Assembly (NCBI GenBank): GCA_013076295.1
Contig: RQOL01000677.1
Location: 124,001 to 188,000 of the forward strand
Source of the DNA: Sanderia malayensis
Taxonomy: Eukaryota > Cnidaria > Scyphozoa > Semaeostomeae > Pelagiidae
Direction of reading: 5' to 3'
Length of the DNA stretch: 64,000 bases
The position numbers and the translations under genes are program-made. Shown piece after piece: positions 10,201-22,768 of this stretch; the first letter of the stretch is position 1, and the number at the start of each line of letters is the position of its first letter. The notes below the pieces were generated by a model. The model made no database searches. It had not been told where the DNA came from and saw only the letters and a list, made by a program, of their open reading frames with translations.

Positions 10201-12914
10201 AAAGTGGGAAGTGACCAAAACTGGGAAGTCGTCATAAGTGGGAAGTGGAAAGTCAAAAAAAAGTGAGAAGTCAGCCCAAGTCGGAAATCATCATACAAAA
10301 ATTGTACTTTCCACGAAATTTGATGCAGATTGAACAAGTTTGAAAAACTGCACCTTGCCCCGTCTTACGCCGTTATATGCCCTCAAAACATGAAAATTTC
10401 AAAAACCAGTTTCATATTCAAATTCAGCACACCACCTTTGCACTTTTCACAAAATTTGATGAGAGCTGAAAGAGTTTGAAAAATTGCATCAAAATGGGAA
10501 ATCATCACAAGTGAGAAGTGGGAAGTCAGGAAAATGTGGGAAGTCATGAAAAGTGGGAAGACATCAAAAGTGTGAAGTGGGAGGTCAAGAAAGATTTGGC
10601 AGTCAGCAAAAGTAGGAAGTCATCATACCAAATTGGTACTTTCCACAAAATTTGATGGCAATTGAAAGAGTTTGAAAAATGGCATATAAGGTGGGCAGTC
10701 ATGAAAAGTGGGAAGTGGGAAGTCAGGAAAAAGTGGGAAGTCATGAAAATTGGGAAGTCATGAAAAGTGTAAAGTGGGAAGTCAAGAAAAATTGGGAAGT
10801 CAGCGAAAGTTGGAAGTCATCATACCAAAATTGTACTTTCTACAAATATTGATACACATTGAACGAGTTTGAAAAATTGCATGTTGCCCCCTTATACCCC
10901 ATTGTATGCCCCAAAAACATGAAAATGTCAAAAACAAGTTTCATATTCAAATTGAGCACACCAAAACTGTACTTTTCGCCAAATTTGATGCAAGTTGAAC
11001 GAGTTTGAAAAATTGCATGAAAAGTGGGAATTCATTAAATGTGGGATATGGAAAGTCATCAAAAAGTGGGAAGTCATGAGAATTGGGAAGTGGGAAGTCA
11101 AGAAAAAGTGGGAAGTGAACAAAAGTAGGAAGTCATCATACCAAATTGTACTTTCCAGAAAAATTGGTACAAATTGAAAGAGTTTGAAAAAATGGAATCA
11201 AAAGTGGGAAGTCATCAAAAGTGAAGAGTGGGAAGGCAGGAAAAAATGGGAAGTCATCAGAAGTGGGATGTCATCATACCAAATTGTACTTTCCACAAAG
11301 TTTGATGCAAATTGAAAGAGTTTGAAAAATTGCATCAAAAGTGGGAAGTCATCAATATTGGGAAGTGCGAAGTCAGGAAAATGTGGGAAGTATTCAAAAG
11401 TGGGAAGTCGTCAAAAGTGGGAAGTGGGAAGTCAGGAAAAAGTGGGAAGTATTCAAAAGTGGGAAGTCATCATACCAAAATTGTACTTTCCACAAAATTT
11501 GATACAAATTGAACGAGTTTGAAAAATTGCATATTGCCCTCTCTTACAACCTTGTATGCCCTCAAAACATGAAAATTTCAACAACAAGCTTCATATTCAA
11601 ATTCAGCACACCAAACTTGTACTTTCCACAAAATTTGATACAAATTGAACGAGTTTGAAAATTTGCATGTTGCCCCCTTATACCCAGTTGTATGCCCCAA
11701 AAACATGCGAATTTCAAAAACCAGTTTCATATTGAATTAGGGCACACGAAAACTGTACTTTTCGCCAAATTTGATGCAAATTGAGCGATCTTGAAAAAAT
11801 CGATATTCCCCCATTTTAGGCTGTTTTATGCCCTCAAAACATAAAAATTTCAAAGACCAGTTTCATGTTCAAACTTAGGACCCCAAAATTGTACTTTCCA
11901 CAATATTTGATGCAAGTTGAACGAGCTTGAAAATTTGCATATTGCCCCTTTTAGCACGTTTTATGCCCTCAAAACATGAAAATTTCAAAAACCAGTTTCA
12001 TGTTCAAATTCAACACACCAAATTTGTATTTTCCACAAAAATTGATGCAAATTGAAAGAGTTTGAAAAATTGCATCCAATGTGGCTAATCGACAAAAGTG
12101 GGAAGTGGGATGTCATCAAAATTGGAAAATGGGAAGTCAAGAAAACGTGGGAAGTGAACAAAAGTAGGAAGTCATCATACCAAATTTGTACTTTCCAGAA
12201 AAATTGGTACAAATTGAACGAGTTTGAAAAATTTCATATTGCCCTCTTTTACGCCCTTTTATGCCCTCAAAACATGAAAATTTCAAAAACCAGTTTCATG
12301 TTCAAATTCAACACACCAAATTTGTATTTTGCACAAAAATTGATGCAAATTGAAAGAGTTTGAAAAATTGCATCAAAATTGCGAAATCATCAGAAGGGAA
12401 GAGTGGGAAGGCAGGAAAAAGTGGGAAGTCATCCGAAGTGGGAAGTGGGAAGTCAAGAAAAATTGGGAAGTCAGCAAAAGTGGGAAGTCATCATACCAAA
12501 ATTGTACTTTCCACAAAATTTGATACAAATTGAACGGGTTTGAAAAATTGCATCAAAAGTGGGAAATCATCACAAGTGAGAAGTGGGAAGTCAGGAAAAT
12601 GTGGGAAGTCATGAAAAGTGGGAAGACATCAAAAGTGTAAAGTGGGAGGTCAAGAAAGATTTGGCAGTCAGCAAAAGTAGGAAGTCATCATACCAAATTT
12701 GTACTTTCCACAAAATTTGATGGAAAATGAAAGAGTTTGAAAAATGGCATCAAAAGTGGGAAGTCATCAAAGGTGCGAAGTGGGAAAACAGGAAAAAGTG
12801 GGAAGTCACCGAATGCAGGAGGTCGTCAAAAGTGGGAAGTGGAAAGTCAAGTAAAAGTGGGAAGTGAGCAGAAGTGGGAAATCATCATACCAAAATTGTA
12901 CTTTCCACCAAATT
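10201..12914 (+). repeat. Satellite sub-domain without C or D modules
   Basis: Alternating K, A and B modules only. The K variant at 10836-10930 (ATTGATACACATTGAACG followed by TTATACCCCATTGTATGCC) is an unoccupied equivalent of the site where the retrotransposon inserted. No other feature was seen. Confidence 0.85.
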
Positions 12915-13900
12915 TGATGCAAATTGATCGAGCTTGATAAACTGCACATTGCCCCCTTTTAGGCCGTTTTATGCCCTCAATACAAAAAAATTTCAAAAAC
13001 CAGTTTCATATTCTAATTCAGCACACCATAGTTGTACTCTCCACAAAATTTGATGCAAATTGAAGGAATTGGCAAAATTTCATCAAAAGTGGGAAGTGGG
13101 AAGTCAGGAAAAAGTGGGAAGTCACCAAAAGTGGGAAGTCATCAAAGTGAAAAGTGGGAAGTCAAGAAACATTCGGAATTCAGCAAAAGTGGGATGTCAT
13201 CATACCATATTTGTACTTTCCACAAATTTTGATGCAAATTGAAAGAATTTGAAAAAGGGCCTCAAACGTGGAAGTCATCAAAAGTGGGAAATGGGAAGTC
13301 AGGAAAAAGTGGGAACTCATCAAAAGTGGGAAGTCATCATAACAAAATTGTATTTTTTGTATTTGTACTGTTCGTACTATATGTACTGTTGTATTTTTCC
13401 AAATTGAACGAGTTTGAAACATTGCATATTACTAAAAGTGGGAAGTTACCAAAAGTGGGAGGTCGTCAAAAGTGGGAGGTGGGATATCAAGAAAAAGTGG
13501 GAAGTTATGAATGTGGGAGGTCACCGAAAGTGGAAAAGGGAAGTCATGAAAAATTGGAAAGTTAGTAAAGGTGGGAAGTCATCATAGTAAATTTCTACTT
13601 TCCACAAAATTTGATGGAAATTGAAAGGGTTTGAAAAATGGCATCAAAAGTTGGAAGTCTTCAAAAGTGGGACGTGGGAAGTCAGGAAAAAGTGGGAAGT
13701 CGTCAAAAGTGGGAAGTCATCATACCAAAATTGTATTTTTGTATTTGCACTGTTTATACTATATGTACTATTACATATTTCCAAATTGAACGAGTTTGAA
13801 AACTTGCATATTTCTAAAAGTGGGAAGTCACCAAAAGTGGGAGGTCGTCAAAAGAGGGAAGTGGGATATCAAGAAAAACTGGCAAGTTACCAAAAGCGGG

Positions 13901-14120
13901 TTTATCTGATTATCGTGACATTCGAATCCCACAAATAAGGCAAGCGGACAACACAGAGTATGAAGAGAGTCTCTATAAAGGATACACGAATTCCCATATC
14001 CACTCTTCCTACAGCTAGTGTCACGGGCGTTAAATTTGAAAAAAAGAAAACGAGCTTCAAAGGAATAACTAAATTGAGGAAAACAGACTTTATCTGAGAA
14101 AAACCCACTTTATTTGAAAA
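13901..14120 (+). repeat. Module C, copy 5 (long subtype)
   Basis: Nearly identical to copy 1 (offset about 5479), including the terminal TTTATTTGAAAA variant. Confidence 0.8.
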
Positions 14121-14571
14121 AAAAGTGGGAAGTGACCAAAACTGGGAAGTCGTCAAAAGAGGGAAGTGGAAAGTCAAAAAAATTGAGAAGTCAGCCGAAG
14201 TGGGAAGTCATCATACCAAAATTGTACTTTCCGCCAAATTTGCTGGAAATTGAAAGAGTTTGAAAAATGGCATCAAAAGTGAGAAGTCATCACAGGTGGG
14301 AAGTGGGAAGTCAGGAAAAATGGGAAGTCATGAAAAGTGGGAAGTCATCAAATGTGCAAAGTGGGAAGTGAAGAAAAATTGGGAAGTCAGCAAAAGTAGG
14401 AAGTCATCAAACTAAATTTGTACTTTCCACAAAATTTGATAGAAATTGAAAGAGTTTGAAAAAGGGCCTCAAAAGTGGGAAGTCATCAAAAGTGGGAAGA
14501 CAGGAAAGAGGGGGAAGTCTTCAAAAGTGGGAAGTCACCAAAAGTGGGAAATGGGAAGCTACCAAAAGTGG

Positions 14572-14780
14572 GTTTATCTGATTATGGTAACTTTTGCTTC
14601 CCATTGATAAGGCAAGCGGACATCACAAAGTATGAACAGAATCTCAATAAAGCATACACGAATTATCCTATCAACTTCTCTTACAGCTAGTGTCATGGGC
14701 GTTAAATTTGGAAAAAAACAAATGAGCTCCAACGGATTAATTATATTGAGGAAAACCAACTTTATCTGAGAAAAACCCAC
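14572..14780 (+). repeat. Module C, copy 6 (end-truncated)
   Basis: Its body resembles copy 2 (TTTTGCTTCCC), but its right end has copy 3's ACCCACAGGGGGAAG junction. It therefore looks like a product of deletion or exchange between two C modules. Confidence 0.75.
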
Positions 14781-14902
14781 AGGGGGAAGTCCCCAAAAGG
14801 GGGAAGTCGTCAAAAGTGGGAAGTGGAATGTCCAGAAAAAATGGGACGTCAGCAGAAGTGGGAAGTCACCAAAAGTGGGAAATGGGAAGCCACCAAGAGT
14901 GG

Positions 14903-15120
14903 CTTTATATGATTATAGCGACATTCGCTTCCCATAGATAAGGCAAGCGGACATCACAAAGTATGAACAGAATTTGAATAAAGCATACACGAATTATCAT
15001 ATCCACTCTTCCTACAGCTATTGTCACGGGCGTTAAAATTGGAAAAAAACAAACGAGCTTCAACGGAATAATTATATTGAGGAAAACCGACTTTATCTAA
15101 GAGAAACTCACTTTATCTGA
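14903..15120 (+). repeat. Module C, copy 7 (long subtype)
   Basis: Shares the CTTTATATGATTAT start and TTTATCTAAGAG variant with copy 4. Followed by CAAAACGTGGGAAGG, where linker A resumes. Confidence 0.8.
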
Positions 15121-15932
15121 CAAAACGTGGGAAGGCACCAAAAGAGGGAAGTCGTCAAAAGTGGGAAGTGAAATGTCAAGAAAAAGTGGGAAGTGAGCAG
15201 AAGTGGGAAATCATCATACAAAACTGTACTTTCCTCCAAATTTGATACAAATTGAAGGAGTTTGAAAAAATGCATCAAAAATGAGAAGCTATCAAAAGTG
15301 GGAAATCATCATACCAAAATTGTATTTTCCACCAAATTTGATGCAAATTCAACGAGTTTGAAAAATTGCATAATGCCCCCTTTTACGCCGTTTTATGCCC
15401 TCAAAGCATAAGAATTTCAAAAACCAAATTCAGCACACCATATTTGTATTTTCCACAAAATTTGGTGCAAATTAAAAGAGATTGAAAACTTGCATTAAAA
15501 ATTGGAAGTCATCAAAAGTGGGAAGTGGGAAGTCCGGTAAAGTGGGAAGTCGTCAAAAGTGGGAAGTCATCAAAAGTCGAAAGTGGGAAGGGAAGAAAAA
15601 GTGGGAAATCAGCAAAGTGGGAAGTCATCATACCAAAATTGTACTTTCCACAAAATTTGATACAAATTGAACGAGTTTGAAATCTTGCATATAGCCCCGT
15701 TTTTCAACCTTGTATGCCCTCAAAGCATGAAAATTACAAAACGAGCTTCCTTTTCAAATTCAGCACACCAAATTTGTACTTTGCACAAAATTTGATGCAA
15801 ATTGCAAGAGTTTAAAAAATTGCATCAAAAGTGAGAAGTCATCAAAAGTGGGAGGTGGGAAGACGGGAAAAGTGGGAAATCATCAAAAGTGGGAAGTCAC
15901 CAAAAGTGGGAAGTGGGAAGCTACCAAAAATG

Positions 15933-16131
15933 GTTTTTTGCTGATTATGGTGACATTCGCTTCCCATTGATAAGGCAAGCGGACATCACACAGTATGAAC
16001 AGAATCTCAATAAAGCATAGACGAATTATCGTATCCACTCTTCCTACAGCTAGTGTCACGGGCTTTAACTTTGGAAAGAAACAAAGGAGGTTCAACGGAA
16101 TAATTACATTGAAGAGCCCCACTTTATCTGA
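15933..16131 (+). repeat. Module C, copy 8 (short subtype)
   Basis: The short subtype ends AATAATTACATTGAAGAG then CCCCACTTTATCTGAC, with only one terminal TTTATCTGA, and carries GGAAAGAAACAAAGGAGG. Copies 9, 16 and 18 share this form. Confidence 0.8.
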
Positions 16132-17486
16132 CAAAGAGTGGGAAACCACCAAAAATGGGAAGTCATCAAATGAGGAAAAGGGGAAGTCAAGAAAAGTGGG
16201 AAGTCAGCAAAGGTGGGAAGTCATCATACCAAAATTGTATTTTTATATTTGTACTGTTTGTACTATATTTACTATGGCATATTTCCAACTTGAACGAGAT
16301 GGAAAATTTGAATATTACTAAAAGTGGGAAGTCACCAAAAGTAGGAGGTCGTCAAAAATGGGGACTGGGAAATCAGGTAAAGTGGGAAGACATCAAATAT
16401 GGGAAGTCATCAAAAGTGGAAAATTGGGAAGTCAAGAAAAAGTGGGAAGTCAGCAAAGGTGGGAAGTCATCATACCAAAATTGTACTTTCCACAAAATTT
16501 GATACAAATTGAACGAGTTTGAAAACTTGCATATTGCCCCCTTTTTAAACTTTGTATGCCCTCAAAGCATGAAAATTACAAAAACCAGCTTCCTTTTCAA
16601 ATCCAGCACACCGAATTTGTACATTGCACAAAATTTGATGCAAATTGAAAGAGTTTTAAAAAATGGAATCAAAAGTGGGAACTCATCAAAAGTGAAGAGT
16701 GGGAAGGCAGGAAAAAGTGGGAAATCATCAGAAGTGGGAAGTTATCAAAAATGGAAAATGGGAAGTCAGGAAAACGTGGGAAGTCAGCAAAAGTAGGAAG
16801 TCATCATACCAAAATTGTACTTTCCACAAAGTTTGATGCAAATTGAAAGGGTTTGAAAAATTGCATCAAAAGTGGGAAGTCATCAATATTGGGAAGTGCG
16901 AAGTCAGGAAAATGTGGGAAGTATTCAATGGTGGGAAGTCATTAAAATTGGGAAGTGGGAAGTCAGGAAAAAGTGGGAAGTCATAAGAAGTGGGAAGTCA
17001 TCATACCAAAAATGTACTTTCCACAGAATTTGATGCAAATTGAACGAGTTTGGAAATTTGCATCAAATGTTGCAAATCGTCAAAAGTGGGAAGTGGGAAG
17101 TCAGGCAAAAATGGGAAGTCATCAAAATTGGGAAGTGGGAAGTCAAGAAAAAATGGGAAGTCAGCAAAGTGGGAAGTCATCATACGAAAAATGGTACTTT
17201 CCACAAAATTTGATACAAATTGAACGAGTTTGAAAACTTGCATACAGCCCCCTTTTTCAACCTTGTATGCCCTCAAACCATGAAAATTACAAAACGAGCT
17301 TCCTTTTCAAATTCAGCACACCAAATTTGTACTTTGCACAAAATTTGATGCAAATTGAAAGAGTTTGAAAAATTGCATCAAAAGTGAGAAGTCATCAAAA
17401 GTGGGAGGTGGGAAGACGGGAAAAGTGGGAAATCATAAAAAGTGGAAAGTCACCAAAAGTGGGAAGTGGGAAGTTACCAAAAGTGG

Positions 17487-17685
17487 TTTTATCTGATTAT
17501 GGTGATATTCGCTTCCCATAGATAAGGCAAGCGGACATCACACAGAATGAACAGAATTTCAATAAAGCATACACGAATTATCGTATCCACTCTTCCTACA
17601 GCTAGTGTCACGGGCATTAACTTTGGAAAGAAACAAAGGAGGTTCAACGGAATAATCACATTGAAGAGCCCCACTTTATCTGACA
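17487..17685 (+). repeat. Module C, copy 9 (short subtype)
   Basis: Offset about 1552 from copy 8, including the downstream GAGTGGGAAACCACC linker. The pair reflects a local duplication. Confidence 0.8.
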
Positions 17686-18510
17686 AAGAGTGGGAAACCA
17701 CCAAAAGTGGGAAGTCATCAAATGTGGAAAATGGGAAGTCAAGAAAAGTGGGAAGTCAGCAAAGGTGGGAAGTCATCATACCAAAATTGTACTTTCCACA
17801 AAATTTGATACAAATTGAACGGGCTTGAAAATTGCATATTGCCCGCTTCTACTACCCCGTCTCATTCCCCAAAACATTAAAATTTCAAAAAACAGGTTTC
17901 ATATTCTATTTCAGTACACCGAAAATGCACTTTCGAAAATGCCCCAAATTTGATGGAAGTTGAACGAGTTTGAGAAATTGCATGAAAAGTGGCAATTCAT
18001 TAAATGTGGGAAGTGGAAAGTCAGGAAAAAGTGGGAAGTCATCAGAATTGGGAAGCCATCAAAGCTGGAAAGTGGGAAGTCGAGAAAAAGTGGGAAGCCA
18101 TCAGAAGTGGAAAGTCATCATACCAAATCTGTACTTTCCACAGAATTTGATGCAAATTGAACGAGTTTGAAAAATTGCATCCAATGTGGCTAATCGACAA
18201 AAGTGGGAACTGGGAAGTCGTGAAAAGTGGGAAGTGGCAGGTCAAAAAAGTTGAGAGGTCAGCCGAAGTGTGAAGTCATCATATCAAAATTGTACTTTCC
18301 ACCAAATTTGATGCAAATTGAAAGAGTTTGAAAAATGGCATCAAAAGTGAGAAGTCATCAAAGGTGGGAAGTGGGAAGTCAGGAAAAAGTGGGAAGTCAT
18401 GAAAAGTGGGAAGTCATCAAATGTGCAAAGTGGGAAGTCAAGAAAAATTGGGAAGTCAGCAGAAGTGGGAAGTCACCAAAAGTGGGAAATGGGAAGCTAC
18501 CAAGAGTTGT

Positions 18511-18729
18511 TTTATATGATTATGGCGACATTCGCTTCCCATAGATAAGGCAAGCGGACATCACAAAGTATGAACAGAATTTGAATAAAGCATACACGAA
18601 TTATCATATCCACTCTTCCTACAGCTATTGTCACGGGCGTTAAAATTGGAAAAAAACAAACGAGCTTCAACGGAATAATTATATTGAGGAAAACCGACTT
18701 TATCTGAGAGAAACTCACTTTATCTGACA
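18511..18729 (+). repeat. Module C, copy 10 (long subtype)
   Basis: TTTATATGATTATGGCGAC start, ending in TTTATCTGAGAG then CTTTATCTGAC. Closest in form to copies 4 and 7. Confidence 0.8.
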
Positions 18730-19456
18730 AAAAGTGGGAAGTCACCAAAAGAGGGAAGTCGTCAAAAGTGGGAAGTGAAATGTCAAGAAAAAGTGAGAAG
18801 TGAGCAGAAGTGGGAAATCATCATGCAAAACTGTACATTCCACCAAATTTGATACAAATTGAAGGAGTTTGAAAAAATGCATCAAAAATGGGAAGCTATC
18901 AAAAGTGGGAAATCATCATACCAAAATTGTATTTTCCACCAAATTTGATGCAAATTCAACGAGTTTGAAAAATTGCATAATGCCCCCTTTTACGCCGTTT
19001 TATGCCCTCAAAGCATAAGAATTTCAAAAACCAAATTCAGCACACCATTTTTGTATTTTCCACAAAATTTCGTGCAAATTAAAAGAGATTGAAAATATGT
19101 ATTAAAAATTGGAAGTCATCAAAGGTGGAAAGTGGGAAGTCAGGTAAAATGGGAAGTCATCAAAAGTGGGAAGTCATCAAATGTCGAAAGTGGGAAGGGA
19201 AGAAAAAGTGGGAAGTCAGCTAAGGTGGGAAGTCATCATACCAAAATTGTATATTTGTACTTTTACTGTTTGTACTATATTTACTAGCGTATATTTCCAA
19301 ATTGAAGGAGATGGAAAATTTGAATATTACTAAAAGTGGGAAGTCACCAAAAGTGGGAGGTCGTCAAAAGTTGGAAGTGGAATATCAAGAAAATGTGGAA
19401 ACTTATGAGAAGTAGGAAGTCACCGAAGGTGGAAAGTGGGAAATTACCAAAAGTGG

Positions 19457-19673
19457 GTTATCTGATTATCGTCACATTCGAACCCCATAGATAAGGCATG
19501 TGGACAACACAGAGTATGAAGAGAATCTCAATAAAGCATACACGAATTCTCATATCCACATTTCCTACAGCTGGTGTCACGGGCGTTAAATTTGAAACGA
19601 AGAAAACGAGCTTCAAAGGAACAATTATTTTGAGGAAAACCGTCTTCATCTGAGAAAAAACCACTTTATCTGA
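19457..19673 (+). repeat. Module C, copy 11 (long subtype)
   Basis: More diverged: GTCTTCATCTGAG replaces the first terminal repeat and GGCATGTGGAC replaces GGCAAGCGGAC. Confidence 0.75.
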
Positions 19674-21150
19674 AAAAAGTGGGAAGTGACCAAAACTGGG
19701 AAGTCGTCATAAGTGGGAAGTGGAAAGTCAAAAAAAAGTGAGAAGTCAGCCGAATTCGGAAATCATCATACAAAATTTCTACTTTCCACGAAATTTGATG
19801 CAGATTGAACGAGTTTGAAAAATTGTATATTGCCTCCTTATACCCCGTTGTATGCCCCAAAAACATGAAAATTTCAAAAACAAGTTTCATATTCAAAATC
19901 AACACTCCAAATTTGTTTTTTCCACAAAATTTGATGCAAATTCAAAGAGTTTGAAAAATTGCATCAAAATTGCGAAATCATCAAAAGGGAAGAGTGCGAA
20001 GGCAGGAAAAAGTGGGAAGTCATCAGAAGTTGGAAGTCATCAAAAGTGGGAGGTGGGAAGTCGAGAAAAAGTGGGAAGTCAGCAAAAGTTGGAAATCACC
20101 ATACCAAAATTGTACTTTCAACAAATATTGATACACATTGAACGAGTTTGAAAAATTGCATGTTGCCCCCTTATACCTCGTTGTAGGCCCCAAAAACATG
20201 AAAATTTCAAAACCAAGTTTCATATTCAAATTCAGCACACCAAAACTGTACTTTTCGCCAAATTTGAATCAAGTTGAACGAGTTTGAAAAATTGCAGGAA
20301 AAGTGGGAATTCATTAAATGTGGAAAGTCAGGAAAAAGTGGGAAGTCATCAGAATTGTGAAGTCATCAAAACTGGAAAGTGGGAAGTCGAGAAAAATTGG
20401 GAAGCCATCAAAAGTGGGAAGTCTCCATACCAAATTTGTACTTTCCACAGAATTTGATGCAAATTGAACGAGTTTTAAAAATTGCATCAAAATGTGGCTA
20501 ATCGACAAAAGTGGGAAGTGGGAAGTCATCAAAATTGGGAAGTGGAAAGTCAAAAAAAATGAGACGTCAGCCGAAGTCGGAAATCATCTTACAAAAATTG
20601 TACTTTCCACGAAATTTGATGCAGATTGAAGGAGTTTGAAAAACTGCATCCTGCCCCGTTTTACGCCGTTTTATGCCCTCAAAACATGAAAATTTCAAAA
20701 ACCAGTTTCATATTTAAATTCAGCACACCATCTTTGCACTTTCCACAAAATTTGATCAGAGCTGAAGGAGTTTGAAAAATTGCATCAAAATGGGAAATCA
20801 TCACAAGTGAGAAGTGGGAAGTCAGGAAAATGTGGGAAGTCATGACAAGTGGGAAGACATCAAAAGTGTAAAGTGGGAAGTCAAGAAAAATTTGGCAGTC
20901 AGCAAAAGTGGGAAGTTATCATACCAAATTTGTACTTTCCAAACATTTTGATGGCAATTGAAAGAGTTTGAAAAATGGCATCAAAAGTGGGAAGTCATCA
21001 AAGGTGGGAAGTGGGAAGACAGGAAAAAGTGGGTAGTTACCAAAAGTGGGAGGTCGTCAAAGGTTGGAAGTGGAATATCAAGAAAAAGTGGAAAGTTATG
21101 AAAAGTGGGAAGTCACCGAAGGTGGAAAGTGGGAAGTTACCAAAAGTGGG

Positions 21151-21350
21151 TTTATCTGATTATCGTGACATTCGAATCCCATAGATAAGGCAAGCGGACA
21201 ACACAGAGTATAAAGAGAATCTCAATAAAGGATAAATAGATTTCTCATATCCACTCTTCCCACAGCTAGTGTCACGGGCGATAAATTTGAAAAGAAGCCA
21301 ACGAGCTTCAAAGGAATAATTATATTGAGGAAACCCGACTTTTATCTGAG
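21151..21350 (+). repeat. Module C, copy 12 (end-truncated)
   Basis: Ends after a single TTTATCTGAG. It is the last C module before a gap of about 21 kb with none, reaching to 42246. Confidence 0.75.
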
Positions 21351-22599
21351 AAAAAGTGGGAAGTCACCAAAAGTGGGAAGTCGTCAACAGTGGGAAGTGG
21401 AAAGTCAAAAAAAATTGAGAAGTCAGCAGAAGTGGGAGGTCGTCAAAAGAGGGAAGTGGGATATGAAGAAAAAGTGGGAAGTGAGCAGAAATGGGAAATC
21501 ATCATACAAAACTGTACTTTCCACCAAATTTGATACAAATTGAAGGAGTTTGAAAAAAGGCATCAAAAATGACAAAAGTGGGAAGTCGTCAAAAGTGGGA
21601 AGTGGAAAATCAAAAAAAATTGAGAAGTCAGCAGAAGTGGGAAATCATCATACCAAAGTTGTACTTTCTACAAAATTTGATGTCAATTCAAAAAGTTTGA
21701 AAAATGGCATCAAAGGTGGGCAGTCATTAAAAGTGGGAAGTGGGAAGTCGGGAAAAAGTGGGAAGTCATGAAAATTGGGAAGTCATGAAAAGTGTAAAGT
21801 GGGAAGTCAAGAAAAATTGGGAAGTCAGCGAAAGTGGGAAGTCATCAAACTAAATTTGTACTTTCCACAAAATTTGATGGAAATTGAGAGAATTTGAAAA
21901 ACGGCCTCAAAAGTGGGAAGTCATAAAAAGTGGGAAGTCATCAAACCAAAATTGTATTTTTGTATTTGTACTCTTTATACTATATGTACTATTATATATT
22001 TCCAAATTGAACGAGTTTGAAAACGTGCATATTTCTAAAAGTGGGAAGTCACCAAAAGTGTGAGGTCGTCAAAAGAGGGAAGTGGGATATGAAGAAAAAG
22101 TGGGAAGTTATCAAAAGTGAGAAATCATCATACCAAAATTCTACTTTCCACCAATTTTGATGCACATTGAAAGAGTTTGAAAAATGGCATCAAAAGTGGG
22201 AAGTCATCAAAGGTGGGAAGTGGGAAAACAGGAAAAAGTGGGAAGTCGCCAAAAGTGGGAGGTGGTCAAAAGTTGGAAATGGGATATCAAGAAAAAGTGG
22301 GAAGTTATGAAAAGTGGGAGGTCACCGAAAGTGGAAAGTGGAGGTCAACAAAAATTGAGAAGTTAGCAAAGGTGGGAAGTCATCATACTAAATTTCCATC
22401 TTCCAAAAAATTTGATGCAAATTGAAAGTGATTGAGAACTTGCATTAAAAGTTGGAAATCATCAAAAGTGGGGAGTGAGAAGTCAGGAAAAGTGGGAAGT
22501 CATCAAAAGTGGGAAGTGGGAAGTCGAGAAAAAGTGGGAAGTCAGCAAAAGTTGGAAGCCATCATACCAAATTTGTACTTTCCACAAAATTTGATTCAA

Positions 22600-22601
22600 A
22601 T
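22600..22601. other. Target-site duplication AT, left
   Basis: CAAAT precedes the element and ATTGAACG follows it, while the intact core reads CAAATTGAACG. One extra AT is therefore present, a 2-bp duplication. Confidence 0.65.
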
Positions 22602-22632
22602 AGCACACTTCACAAACTACGTCACGAATTTC

Positions 22633-22665
22633 GCGCACAGCATTCTGGGATTGACACTCGGACAA
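22633..22665 (+). repeat. Subterminal inverted repeat, left
   Basis: Contains GGGATTGACACT and begins GCGCAC. Pairs with 25734-25766 in inverse orientation with four mismatches over 33 bp. It starts 31 bp inside the element end. Likely part of the transposase binding site, by analogy with other cut-and-paste elements. Confidence 0.8.
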
Positions 22666-22768
22666 ACAAAACAAGTCGCGGCAGTAGGCCCTCAATCACT
22701 GCTTTGGTTTTCTTGTAAATTCGATTGAATCAAATGTGTGTGTTCCTGCTTTTCAGTTAAAATTTTAA

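Larger units (their letters stand above)
12915..15120 (+). repeat. Higher-order duplication 1, copy b
   Basis: Repeats the module order of 7340-10200. It is shorter because the equivalents of about 7680-7775 and about 9300-9850 are absent. Substitutions between copies are sparse; for example the minus-strand frame through copy 1/copy 5 of module C differs by a single residue. Confidence 0.8.
4654..22601 (+). repeat. Mosaic satellite array, left block
   Basis: About 18 kb of satellite with all modules in one orientation. Core K copies alternate with linker A (GTGGGAAGTC units) or linker B (GCCCC-rich spacer of about 75 bp). Twelve C modules lie between 8421 and 21350. D modules lie near 6471, 7072, 7866, 8252, 13346, 13727, 16224, 19243 and 21951. 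Copies differ from each other by scattered substitutions and small indels. No gene or RNA was recognised. Apparent reading frames rich in GKSGKSGKWEV or LLMTSHFPL are translations of linker A. Confidence 0.95.
15121..22601 (+). repeat. Satellite sub-domain with scattered C and D modules
   Basis: K/A/B satellite with C modules 8-12 and D modules near 16224, 19243 and 21951. A segment around 15935-16500 (short C module, linker A, D module) also occurs near 52969-53500 and 59911-60450, so material has been shared across the whole window. The last 170 bp before the DNA transposon match 43200-43370. Confidence 0.85.
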
